DNA from: Niveispirillum irakense DSM 11586
GTDB lineage: Bacteria; Pseudomonadota; Alphaproteobacteria; Azospirillales; Azospirillaceae
Direction of reading: 5' to 3'
Length of the DNA: 64,000 nucleotides
Assembly: GCF_000429645.1 (NCBI RefSeq)
Contig: NZ_KE386934.1
Location: forward strand, 1 to 64,000
The notes below the pieces were generated by a model, which was not told the DNA's origin, did no database searches, and saw only the letters and a program-made list of their open reading frames with translations. Positions 1 through 8,263 of the stretch are shown piece by piece. The position numbers and the translations under genes were made by a program. Position 1 is the first letter of the stretch. Every line of letters begins with the position of its first letter.

Positions 1-395
<395 letters not shown>

Positions 396-770
396 TTAGA
401 CCGGCAGCAGCGCGGCAGCCACTCGGCGACCTTCCGCCAGCAGGATATTATAGGTGCGGCAGGCGGCAGGGCTGTCCATGACATCGGCCACGATGCCCGC
501 CTCCCGTAATTGCCGACGCAACGCCGACGGCATCAGTTGCATGCGCGGCCCGCAGCCGACCAGCAGCACCTCCACCTTCGGGTCAAGGCCCAGCAGCGGC
601 GCGAAATCCGTCAGGGTCAGGGCGGCGAAGCTGGTAACCGGCCAGGGGATCGTCTGGCCCGGCTGCACGATCACGGCCCCCTCATGCACCTGATTGCTGA
701 CGCGGAAGATGCCGGGGCCATAGGTGTCGATGACCTGACGGTCAGCCGGGATGATCGGGGTGATGTCCAT
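396..770 (-). CDS. Mth938-like domain protein (DUF498)
   Basis: This 124-residue protein belongs to the Mth938-like/DUF498 family, seen in the central run FAALTLTDFAPLLG, the strand EVLLVGCGPRM and the C-terminal region AACRTYNILLAEGRRVAAAL. Mitochondrial relatives (NDUFAF3) assist complex I assembly; the bacterial role is unproven. I chose ATG at 770 because a GGGGAGG ribosome site lies just upstream, although the frame runs to 827. In alphaproteobacteria this gene normally follows secF in a yajC-secD-secF cluster. Here it directly follows yajC, and a strong hairpin (817-850) separates the two, so it may need its own promoter. Family assignment is firm; function is inferred. Confidence 0.85.
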   Translation of the reverse strand: MDITPIIPADRQVIDTYGPGIFRVSNQVHEGAVIVQPGQTIPWPVTSFAALTLTDFAPLLGLDPKVEVLLVGCGPRMQLMPSALRRQLREAGIVADVMDSPAACRTYNILLAEGRRVAAALLPV

Positions 771-816
771 GAGTGCGCCTCCCCAGGTGCAGATGGTTTT
801 CCATGCCGGACAAGGC

Positions 817-850
817 AAGGCCCGCAAGTGCCAGGGACACTGCGGGCCTT
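817..850 (-). terminator. Hairpin between yajC and the Mth938-like gene
   Basis: AAGGCCCGCA (817-826) pairs perfectly with TGCGGGCCTT (841-850) around a 14-nt loop. It lies about 60 bases past the yajC stop on the minus strand. The T-tract is poor, so it may be a weak terminator or a processing/stability hairpin. Confidence 0.55.
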
Positions 851-911
851 ATAACCAACCTTCCCGCTCGCCCTGGATGGGCAATCGGGCCGGCTCCGCC
901 TGCAGGCGGTA

Positions 912-1265
912 TTACTTCTTGGTCTCGACCTCGGCCTTGGCCGGCTCGGTCTTGGCCAGAACATTGGTGATGGTGCCGCGCATGACGCGCACACGCACGC
1001 CCTCGGCGATTTCCACCGTCACATCCTCTTCGGTGCCGACCTTGACGACGGTGCCGATGATGCCGCCACCGGTGACAACCCGATCACCGCGACGCAGCGC
1101 ACCCAGCATCGCCCGGTGTTCCTTCATCTTCTTCTGCTGCGGACGGATCAGCAGGAAATAGAAGACGACGAAGATCAGCACCAGCGGTGCCAGCGACATC
1201 AGGGATTCCATACCGCCACCCGGTGCGGCCCCGGCAGCCTGGGCATAGGCCGTGGAAATGAACAT
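912..1265 (-). CDS. yajC: Preprotein translocase subunit YajC
   Basis: The 117-residue protein is YajC, the small single-span inner-membrane partner of SecDF and the Sec translocon. Visible features are a short N-terminus (MFISTAYAQ), a transmembrane segment around residues 25-42 (APLVLIFVVFYFLLI), the family hallmark RPQQKKMKEH directly after it, and the cytoplasmic GDRVVTGGGIIGTV fold. ATG 1265 is preferred over an in-frame TTG one codon upstream because GAGGAG sits a few bases before it. The normal downstream partners secD and secF are absent: the next gene is the Mth938-like protein. They are presumably elsewhere in the genome (inference). Confidence 0.95.
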   Translation of the reverse strand: MFISTAYAQAAGAAPGGGMESLMSLAPLVLIFVVFYFLLIRPQQKKMKEHRAMLGALRRGDRVVTGGGIIGTVVKVGTEEDVTVEIAEGVRVRVMRGTITNVLAKTEPAKAEVETKK

Positions 1266-1488
1266 CAACTGCTCCTCATGTGACTTTCGGCTTCGCGCCA
1301 GACGCCGGGACTATACAAGCCACTGGTCCGGTTGCAACCGAAACCGGCGGCCAGCCATGCGGCAGCGGCGTCTTCGGCTGGTGCCGGCTTGCATGATAGG
1401 GTCCATCGCATTGCCATCCCGCGCCAGATGGGCCCGCATACTCCCATGCGCAAGCCCTTGTCCGACCTGAAAAACGCCAGAAAGACCG

Positions 1489-2358
1489 ATGACCGATCTT
1501 CAGGATAAAAACGCCCTGCTGCCGCTTCTGTCCCGTATCGCCGATGCGCTGGACCGGCTGGCCCCTTCCGCCGTGGCCAAAGCCGATCTGTCGGCTGCCG
1601 ACGCCTTCGTCTGGCGGGCGGCGGAACTGACCCTGGTGCCGGTAACGCGCGTCTCCTTCGTGGAACTGGAGCTTTTGCAAGGGGTGGAACGCCAGTGCCA
1701 ACAGTTGCTGGAAAATACAAAGCGCTTCGCCCAGGGGCTGCCGGCCAACAACGCCCTTCTCTGGGGTGCGCGCGGCATGGGCAAAAGCTCCCTGGTCAAG
1801 TCGGTCCATGCCCGCATCAACCGCGATGCGCCGGGCAGCCTGGCGCTGGTGGAAATCCACCGGGAGGATATCCCCACCCTGCCCAAGCTGCTGGATGTGC
1901 TGCGCGCCAGTGACCGGCGCTGCGTGCTGTTCTGTGACGACCTGTCTTTCGGCAGTGACGATGGCAATTACAAGTCGCTGAAGGCCCTGCTGGAAGGTGG
2001 GATCGAGGGGCGGCCGGATAATGTGATCCTCTACGCTACCTCCAACCGCCGGCATCTGATGCCGCGCGACATGATCGACAATGAACGTTCCACCGCCATC
2101 AACCCGTCCGAAGCGGTAGAAGAGAAAATCAGCCTGTCCGACCGTTTCGGCCTGTGGCTGGGCTTCCATTCCTGCAATCAGGATACGTTCTTTGCCATGG
2201 TGGAGGGCTATGCCGCCGCCTATGGGCTGGACATCCCGACGGAGGAACTGCATGCCATTGCCGTGGAATGGTCGGTGACGCGTGGCAACCGGTCCGGCCG
2301 TGTAGCCTGGCAGTTGCTGAACGAACTGGCTGGCCAGCATGGCAAGCGCCTGGACTGA
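1489..2358 (+). CDS. DUF815 family ATP-binding protein (AAA+-like)
   Basis: This 289-residue protein has a Walker A motif GARGMGKSS at residues 93-101 and a Walker B-like CVLFCDD ending at D150-D151, followed by a sensor-1-like YATSNRRHL segment. This layout identifies the DUF815 family of predicted P-loop ATPases, whose role is not established. Length is normal for the family. It is divergent from yajC with a 223-base gap; the same pairing is common in related alphaproteobacteria, so co-location rather than function is what can be claimed. The C-terminal region (GNRSGRVAWQLLNELAG) resembles the lid of AAA+ proteins. Confidence 0.88.
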   Translation: MTDLQDKNALLPLLSRIADALDRLAPSAVAKADLSAADAFVWRAAELTLVPVTRVSFVELELLQGVERQCQQLLENTKRFAQGLPANNALLWGARGMGKSSLVKSVHARINRDAPGSLALVEIHREDIPTLPKLLDVLRASDRRCVLFCDDLSFGSDDGNYKSLKALLEGGIEGRPDNVILYATSNRRHLMPRDMIDNERSTAINPSEAVEEKISLSDRFGLWLGFHSCNQDTFFAMVEGYAAAYGLDIPTEELHAIAVEWSVTRGNRSGRVAWQLLNELAGQHGKRLD

Positions 2359-2451
2359 CAGCATAATGGGGGGCGGTGACAGGTATCACTGACGCCGCCC
2401 TGTCTGCCGCGTGATGCCATTCCCCGCAAGGTCGCCGCCAAGGGAGAAGAG

Positions 2452-2784
2452 ATGAGCCTGATCGCTTCCGACAATGCCATGATACTGGAAAGTGCCGCTG
2501 GCTGGCTGGCGGCGGGTCGGGGCGTGGCCTTGGCCACCGTCACGGGCTGCTGGGGCTCTGCCCCGCGCCCTGTGGGCAGCCTGATGGCCATTGCCGATGA
2601 TGGCGCCATGGCCGGTTCCGTTTCCGGCGGCTGTATTGAGGGGGCGGTGGCGATGGAAGCCGCCAGGGTGATCGAGGATGGCGAACCCCGTCTGCTCTCC
2701 TTCGGGATCAGCAATGAAATGGCGTGGGAGGTTGGGCTGGCCTGTGGCGGCAAGCTGGAAATTTATCTGGAGCCTCTGGCATGA
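2452..2784 (+). CDS. XdhC/CoxI family protein, N-terminal-type subunit
   Basis: This 110-residue protein corresponds to the XdhC_CoxI domain alone: it has RPVGSLMAI, the SGGCIEGAV motif and a C-terminal GLACGGKLEIYLEPL. XdhC proteins bind molybdenum cofactor and help insert the sulfurated form into xanthine-dehydrogenase/CO-dehydrogenase-type hydroxylases (established for the family). In many bacteria this domain and the Rossmann domain are one polypeptide; here they are split, and the second half begins inside the stop codon (ATGA, 2781-2784), so translation is probably coupled. The start has an excellent GGGAGAAGAG ribosome site. Confidence 0.9.
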   Translation: MSLIASDNAMILESAAGWLAAGRGVALATVTGCWGSAPRPVGSLMAIADDGAMAGSVSGGCIEGAVAMEAARVIEDGEPRLLSFGISNEMAWEVGLACGGKLEIYLEPLA

Positions 2785-3512
2785 AGCGCCGCCTGTTCGA
2801 TGCGCTGCACCGCGCCCTGGCTGACCGGCGGGCTGTGGCCCTGGTCACTGATATGGGCACGGGCTTCCAGACCCTGGTGGGGGCCGATGGCCGCCAGCAA
2901 GGCGATGCCGGGCTGGAGGATGAGTTTCTGCCCACTGTGCAGGACGCCATCCGCCGCGACCGCAGCGGCATGGTGGATTATTATGATGGGCGCTTTTTCA
3001 TCAACGTCTTCGCCCCGCCGCTGCGTTTGATCATCGCCGGGGCGGTGCATCTGGCCCAGGCCCTGGCACCGGCAGCGAAACTGGCGGGCTATGACGTGAC
3101 CATCGTCGATCCCCGCGCCACTTTCGCCACACCGGAACGGTTTCCAGACTTTACCCTGGTGGGAGACTGGCCGGATGAGTCGCTGACGACGCTGAAGCCT
3201 GATATGCGCACGGCCATCGTCACCCTGACCCACGACCCCAAATTCGATGATCCGCTGTTGATTGCCGCCTTGGGCACGCCCGCCTTCTATATCGGTGCGC
3301 TGGGCAGCCGGAAAAGCCATGCCGCGCGGGCCGAAAGACTGGCGGCTGCGGGGGTGGATATGGCGGATTTCGTCCGGATCAAGGGGCCGGTGGGCCTGGA
3401 TATTGGCGCTGTCAGCCCGTCAGAAATCGCCATTTCCATCCTGGCAGACATGACACTGACCCTGCGCGGCACAAAGCAGAAGAGCCCTGCCACCCCCGTT
3501 GAGGCGGGCTGA
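2781..3512 (+). CDS. XdhC family protein, Rossmann-domain subunit
   Basis: A 243-residue protein whose first ~70 residues resemble an XdhC/CoxI segment. It continues with the XdhC_C Rossmann domain: LIIAGAVHLAQALAP (dinucleotide-binding loop; the usual GxGHxA appears here as AGAVHLA), VVDPR-like IVDPRATFATPERFP, and the diagnostic YIGALGSRKSHAAR and GPVGLDIGAVSPSEIAISILA. I chose ATG 2781, overlapping the previous stop by 4 bases. Together with its neighbours it should serve molybdenum-cofactor loading of a molybdenum hydroxylase; no such hydroxylase gene is in this window, so the client enzyme is unknown. Confidence 0.9.
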   Translation: MKRRLFDALHRALADRRAVALVTDMGTGFQTLVGADGRQQGDAGLEDEFLPTVQDAIRRDRSGMVDYYDGRFFINVFAPPLRLIIAGAVHLAQALAPAAKLAGYDVTIVDPRATFATPERFPDFTLVGDWPDESLTTLKPDMRTAIVTLTHDPKFDDPLLIAALGTPAFYIGALGSRKSHAARAERLAAAGVDMADFVRIKGPVGLDIGAVSPSEIAISILADMTLTLRGTKQKSPATPVEAG

Positions 3513-3516
3513 GCGC

Positions 3517-5112
3517 ATGTGGTTCGGCACCCTCCCCAGCGGGGAAGCGGAAGGGGCGATCCTGGCCCATGGCGTGCGGCTGCCGGAAGGGCATTTCGCC
3601 AAAGGGCGCGTCCTTTCTGATGCCGATATCGCGCGGCTTCGGACGGCGGGTATTGATCACGTCACCGTCGCCCGGCTGGAGCCGGGTGATATCGGGGAGG
3701 ATGAGGCGGCAGCCCGTCTGGCCGCGCGGCTGTGCGGCGCCGGGACCAGCGCCAGCGCTCCCTTCACCGGCCGGGTGAATTTATTCGCCGATACCGATGG
3801 CGTGGCGGTGATTGAAGCCGCCGCCATCCATGCGCTGAACCGCCGGGACGAGGCGGTGACCATCGCCACCCTGCCCCCCTTCACACCGGTGCGGGCGGGG
3901 CAGATGCTGGCGACGGTGAAGATCATCCCCTTTGCCGTGTCGGAAAAGGTGGTGACCGATCTGGAATGGATGATGGCGGGGCCCGCCCCGGTTTCCCTGT
4001 CGCCCTGGCAGGGCCTGTCCGTCTGCCTGATCCAGACCGTGCTGGATGGCACCAAGCACAGCGTGCTGGATAAGACGGAGATGGTGACCGCTGCCCGGCT
4101 GGATGCGGTCGGGGCCCGCCTTGCCCGCACCCTTCGCCTGCCACATCAGGTGGATGGGCTGACTGACGCCCTGTCGCACGTGACGGAGGATATGGTGCTG
4201 GTCGTGGGGGCGTCCGCCATCACCGACCGGCGCGATGTGATTCCGGCGGCGCTGACGGCTGCCGGCGGCACCATCCGCCATTTCGGCATGCCGGTCGATC
4301 CCGGCAATCTGCTGCTGCTGGGGGAAATGGACGGGCGTCCTGTCTTGGGCCTGCCGGGCTGTGCCCGCTCGCCCAAGCTGAATGGTGTGGATTGGGTGCT
4401 GCAACGCCTCTGCGCCGGGTTGCCGGTGGCGCCTTCGGACATCATGGGCATGGGTGTGGGGGGATTGCTGGCAGAAATTCCAGGCCGTCCCCAGCCGCGC
4501 AGCGCCGCCCCCCGACGTGCCCAGATCGCCGCCTTGGTGCTGGCCGGCGGCAGCAGCCGGCGCATGGGGCCTGAAAACAAGCTGCTATTGCCCTTCCAGG
4601 GCCGTCCTATCCTGCGCCATGTGGTGGAAGCTGCCCTTGCGTCCCAGGCCGGGCCGGTTCTGGTCGCGACCGGCCATCAGGCCGACCGTATCCATGCTGC
4701 GTTGGTGGGGCTGGATCTGGCGCTGACCCATGCCGATGCCCATGAGGACGGCTTGAGCGCTACCCTGCGTGCCGGCCTTGCCGCTTTGCCCGAGGATATT
4801 GACGGGGTGATGGTGTTGCTGGGGGACATGCCGCTGATCACGCCGGCAGAAATTGATCGGCTGATCGCCGCCTTCAACCCGGCGGAAGGGCGGCGCATCT
4901 GCGTGCCGGTCCAGGGCGGGCGGCGCGGCAACCCGGTCCTGTGGGACAGGACATTGGTCGCCGATATCATGGCCCTGTCAGGCGATCACGGCGCGCGGTC
5001 GCTTCTGGACCAGCATCCGGACATGATCTGTGAAGTACCCATGGCCAATCCCGGCATCCATCTGGATATCGATACGCCGGACGATTGGACCACACTTAAC
5101 GCCGGGGGATAA
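3517..5112 (+). CDS. Molybdopterin-binding / MobA-like nucleotidyltransferase fusion
   Basis: The 531-residue protein has two parts. Residues 1 to about 320 form a molybdopterin-binding (MoeA/MogA-like) region, with AVSEKVVTDLEW, a VVGASAIT segment and GMPVDPGNLLLLG. From about residue 335 a MobA/MocA-type nucleotidyltransferase begins with the signature LVLAGGSSRRMGPENKLLLP and continues with LLGDMPLI and GGRRGNPVLW. Such fusions make the cytidylylated (MCD) cofactor handled by XdhC-type chaperones (family knowledge). The frame opens at TTG 3499, but ATG 3517, four bases after the previous stop and behind GAGGCGGG, is the better start. Its 3' end overlaps the convergent hydrolase gene by 17 bases. 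Confidence 0.88.
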   Translation: MWFGTLPSGEAEGAILAHGVRLPEGHFAKGRVLSDADIARLRTAGIDHVTVARLEPGDIGEDEAAARLAARLCGAGTSASAPFTGRVNLFADTDGVAVIEAAAIHALNRRDEAVTIATLPPFTPVRAGQMLATVKIIPFAVSEKVVTDLEWMMAGPAPVSLSPWQGLSVCLIQTVLDGTKHSVLDKTEMVTAARLDAVGARLARTLRLPHQVDGLTDALSHVTEDMVLVVGASAITDRRDVIPAALTAAGGTIRHFGMPVDPGNLLLLGEMDGRPVLGLPGCARSPKLNGVDWVLQRLCAGLPVAPSDIMGMGVGGLLAEIPGRPQPRSAAPRRAQIAALVLAGGSSRRMGPENKLLLPFQGRPILRHVVEAALASQAGPVLVATGHQADRIHAALVGLDLALTHADAHEDGLSATLRAGLAALPEDIDGVMVLLGDMPLITPAEIDRLIAAFNPAEGRRICVPVQGGRRGNPVLWDRTLVADIMALSGDHGARSLLDQHPDMICEVPMANPGIHLDIDTPDDWTTLNAGG

Positions 5113-5968
5113 GGGCGGTGCCACCACCGGGCCGACCCCGCTGTTCCAGGATCGGCCCTTCCGCCGGGCGATGTCCACCGGCCAGGAAATCCAGGATTTC
5201 CCCCAAGGCACCATGGGCGAAAAGATCATGATGCCCTGCCTGTGACGGCCGCCAGGATCGTACCGGGCTGGTGATCGCCTTTTCCAACGCCTCCCCCAGA
5301 TGCACCGGCACCGTGCGATCAGCCCGGCCATGCAGGATGAGAACCGGCGCGCGGACATGGGCGATGGCAGCGGCGCAATCGGCATGGTGGCGCAACAGGG
5401 CACGCACCGGCACCAGCGGATAGCGACTGGCCGCCAGATCGACCAGCCGGGTAAAGGGTGCTTCCAGGATCAGGGATGCGATGCGCCGCTCCGCCGCCAG
5501 GGCAATCGCCACTGCCGTGCCCAGGCTCTCGCCATACAGTACCAGATGATGGCCGGAAATGCCCTGGCCGATCAGGTAATCCAAAGCCGCCCTGCCATCG
5601 GCCACCAGCCCCGGCATGCTGGGCACACCATCATTGCCGGCATAACCGCGATATCCGGCGATCAGCACGCCATAGCCGGCATCGGCCAGCCCGCGTGCCT
5701 TCTGTGCCCGCAAGCCCGGATGGCCGCCATTGCCGGGCAGGATGACGATGGTGGGTTTGGCAAAACCATCGGCTGGCCGATACCAGCCATCCAGAAACAG
5801 GCCATCACCGGTGGCCGCCTGAATGATGCGGAAATCCCCCAGCCCCCAATCCGCCGGGGCCACCCGGCCGCGATGGGGCCTGAAGATTAACTGGTCCTGC
5901 CGCAGGGCCAGCCAACCGATCAGGCCGGCATAGATCCCCAATAATATCAGCAGCAGGACCAGAAACAT
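5096..5968 (-). CDS. Alpha/beta hydrolase, membrane-anchored (ABHD13/17-like)
   Basis: This 290-residue protein starts with an uncleaved hydrophobic anchor (residues 2-22) and continues as an alpha/beta hydrolase. The nucleophile elbow is LYGESLGTAVA, the acid is in LHGRADRTVP and the histidine in QAGHHDLFA, so the Ser-Asp-His triad is complete. The VILPGNGG segment supplies the oxyanion region. Relatives include Bem46/ABHD13-type serine hydrolases with mostly unknown substrates. Its start codon shares one base with the stop of the ABC exporter upstream (TGATG), so the two are co-transcribed. It overlaps the convergent molybdenum-cofactor gene by 17 bases. Confidence 0.87.
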   Translation of the reverse strand: MFLVLLLILLGIYAGLIGWLALRQDQLIFRPHRGRVAPADWGLGDFRIIQAATGDGLFLDGWYRPADGFAKPTIVILPGNGGHPGLRAQKARGLADAGYGVLIAGYRGYAGNDGVPSMPGLVADGRAALDYLIGQGISGHHLVLYGESLGTAVAIALAAERRIASLILEAPFTRLVDLAASRYPLVPVRALLRHHADCAAAIAHVRAPVLILHGRADRTVPVHLGEALEKAITSPVRSWRPSQAGHHDLFAHGALGEILDFLAGGHRPAEGPILEQRGRPGGGTALIPRR

Positions 5969-7815
5969 CAGCCCTCCCCGGTCGCCGCCGGTTCCAGCCC
6001 CGCCTGGAGCGCGTAATAGCGGGCATAGGCCCCGCCGCGCGCCAGCAACTCCTCATGCGTGCCGGATTCTACAATGCGCCCATGATCCATCACATGGATG
6101 CAATCGGCATCGATGATGGTGGACAGACGATGGGCGATAACCATGGTGGTACGCCCGACTTGCAGACGGCGCAGCGCTTCCTGGATCAACCGTTCCGACT
6201 GGCTGTCCAGGGCAGAGGTCGCCTCATCCAGCAGCAGGATAGGCGCATTCTTCAGCATGGCGCGGGCAATGGCGATGCGCTGGCGCTGACCGCCTGACAG
6301 CTTCACCCCCTGCTCCCCCACCATCGTTTCATAGCCTTCCGGCAGGTCGAGGATGAAATCATGCGCGGCCGCGTCGCGGGCCGCCTGTTCGATCTCCGCC
6401 TCCGAGGCGCCCTGGCGGCCATAGGCGATGTTGGCACGGATCGTATCATCGAACAGGACCGATTCCTGGCTGACCAGCGCAATATTGGCGCGCAAGGATG
6501 CCATGGAGACATCCCGCACATCCTGCCCGCCAACCAGCACCTGCCCTTGGCCCACATCGTAAAAGCGCGGCACCAGGTTCAGCATGGTGGTCTTGCCGGA
6601 ACCGGAGGCCCCCACCAGCGCCACGGTGCGCCCCGCCGGCACATCCAGATCGACCCCATCCAGGGCACTGCGATCCCCGCCATACCCGAATTGCACGGAT
6701 TTGAACTGGATGCCATGCCGGGCCGTGGGCAGGGCAATGGCGTCCGGCCTGTCGACGATGGCCGGCTTGGCATCCAGCACCGCCAGCACCCGCTCCGCCG
6801 CCGCCAGGCCGACCTGAAGCTGGGCATTCAGCTTGGTCAGTGCCTTCATCGGCTGGAAGGCCAGCATGAAGGAACCGATGAAGCTGACCAGCTGACCTGC
6901 CGTGCTTTCCCCGGCGGCGATAGCAATGCCGCCATAGACGATGACGCCAACCACAGCCATACCGCTGAAAATCTCGTTGATCGGCATGGTGGTGGCCGCC
7001 GTGCGATAGCTCTTGGCTGTCAGCTTGCGCAGCCGGTCGATGGTGCCGCCGACCCGCTTTTCCTCATACGCCTCCATGCCATAGGCCTTCACATGGCGCG
7101 CGCCCTGAAAGGTCTGGCCCAGCACGGCGGAGAAATTGCCAAGTTCCGCCTGCTGGCTTTTGGCGATACGGCGCAGTTTTTTGCCCAGACGGGACAGGAA
7201 CCAGCCGGAGAATGGAAAAACCGTAAAGGCGATCAGCCCCAGCCGCCAATCCTGATAGAACATGACCCCGATCAGCACGATCAGCGTCAGGCTGTGATTG
7301 ACCAGCCCGGTCAGGCATTCCGACACGGCCAGCCGCATCTGGTTCACATCATTGACCAGATGGGAGATCAACTGGCCCGACGCATGGCCTTGCAGGAAAG
7401 CCAGATCAGAGCGGATCAGGTGGCTATAGACCTGTCCCTGGATCTTGGCCACGACCCGCTGGCCGACATGGTTGACCATGACGGAATGGCCATAAGAGGC
7501 CGTGCCCCGGATGACAAACGCCAGGAAGATCAGAAGGCCGAAAGGCAGCAGAAAACCCTGATTATCCGGCTGGAACGCAACATCCAGCAGCGGCTCAAAA
7601 CCCCAGCCGATGGCGCCGGTGGCCCCGGCTTCCATCGCCATCAACAGCAGCGCCAGCCCCAGCCGCAGGCGATAGGGGCCCAGATAGGCGCGCATCAACC
7701 GGCCCAGCAGCTTGGACGTGCTGTTGCGGGGCGAACCAGCCAGATCCAGCGGGCGGGCCGGGGCGGAATTGTTCAACGAGGCGGCTTTGGACAATATGAA
7801 GGGCTTTTCTGGCAA
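5968..7815 (-). CDS. ABC transporter, ATPase and permease fused (MsbA/lipid exporter type)
   Basis: A half-transporter of up to 615 residues, with a six-helix exporter domain (about 45-330) followed by an ATPase. Walker A VGASGSGKTTML is near residue 400, the signature LSGGQRQRIAIARA near 505, Walker B ILLLDEATSALD near 527, and the H-loop is IAHRLSTI. The layout matches MsbA-type lipid or multidrug exporters; the substrate cannot be read. The start is unclear: an upstream TGA limits the frame, the first candidate is TTG 7815, other TTG codons follow, and the first ATG (residue 41, just before TM1) would remove the elbow region. Operon with the hydrolase downstream. Confidence 0.87.
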   Translation of the reverse strand: MPEKPFILSKAASLNNSAPARPLDLAGSPRNSTSKLLGRLMRAYLGPYRLRLGLALLLMAMEAGATGAIGWGFEPLLDVAFQPDNQGFLLPFGLLIFLAFVIRGTASYGHSVMVNHVGQRVVAKIQGQVYSHLIRSDLAFLQGHASGQLISHLVNDVNQMRLAVSECLTGLVNHSLTLIVLIGVMFYQDWRLGLIAFTVFPFSGWFLSRLGKKLRRIAKSQQAELGNFSAVLGQTFQGARHVKAYGMEAYEEKRVGGTIDRLRKLTAKSYRTAATTMPINEIFSGMAVVGVIVYGGIAIAAGESTAGQLVSFIGSFMLAFQPMKALTKLNAQLQVGLAAAERVLAVLDAKPAIVDRPDAIALPTARHGIQFKSVQFGYGGDRSALDGVDLDVPAGRTVALVGASGSGKTTMLNLVPRFYDVGQGQVLVGGQDVRDVSMASLRANIALVSQESVLFDDTIRANIAYGRQGASEAEIEQAARDAAAHDFILDLPEGYETMVGEQGVKLSGGQRQRIAIARAMLKNAPILLLDEATSALDSQSERLIQEALRRLQVGRTTMVIAHRLSTIIDADCIHVMDHGRIVESGTHEELLARGGAYARYYALQAGLEPAATGEG

Positions 7816-7920
7816 TGTGGATCAGAATGGCAAAGGTGCATCCATGCCAGGGAATATCGGTCCCTGCCCGCCAGACCGCAAGGTTCGGCTGCGCATGGCG
7901 GCCCCTGTTTTACTTTGCCA

Positions 7921-8262
7921 TCATCCTGCCAGGGGTGTTTGCCCCTGGGTCCAGCCGGCAATGATGGCCCCGACCCCGTCCCTGGAAAATTCGATGGCAA
8001 TACCCGCCGGCAGGTTCCGCACCACGCGCGCCTCCGCGCACAATGCAACGGCCGGAATTTCCAGTATTACCGGTGTGCCGGGGGGAAGTACCGGTGCGCC
8101 GGAAAGAAGCGCGCCGCTGGGCGATACATCCCGGATCAGGCAATCATGTCCGGCATCCTGCACAAGCAGCCGCACCGCGCAGGCAACATTACGCCGGTCG
8201 TACCGCCGCCGGTTCAACTTCATCTGGGTAAGCCAGGCACGGATGAAAGCGGGCATCGGCAT
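7921..8262 (-). CDS. PilZ domain protein
   Basis: The 113-residue protein is a stand-alone PilZ domain. It shows both halves of the cyclic-di-GMP site: the arginine motif in NRRRYDRRN (residues 17-25) and DVSPSGA (the D/NxSxxG motif), followed by beta strands typical of the domain. Such proteins change partner behaviour on binding c-di-GMP, often at flagella or in exopolysaccharide synthesis (family knowledge). It begins two bases after the stop of the REC-PP2C gene and is the last gene of the CheZ-STAS-kinase-phosphatase operon. That suggests a link between c-di-GMP and the partner switch (inference). Confidence 0.88.
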   Translation of the reverse strand: MPMPAFIRAWLTQMKLNRRRYDRRNVACAVRLLVQDAGHDCLIRDVSPSGALLSGAPVLPPGTPVILEIPAVALCAEARVVRNLPAGIAIEFSRDGVGAIIAGWTQGQTPLAG

Positions 8263-8263
8263 A

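Noticed and set aside
2372-2402. GGGCGG/CCGCCC around a short loop between the DUF815 and XdhC genes
   Set aside because: Stem is only six bases with a long loop and no T-tract; not convincing as a terminator.
7826-7922. Inverted TGGCAAAG/CTTTGCCA flanking 77 bases between the PilZ and ABC exporter genes
   Set aside because: Eight-base arms at this distance are expected by chance, and there is no mobile gene or target duplication.
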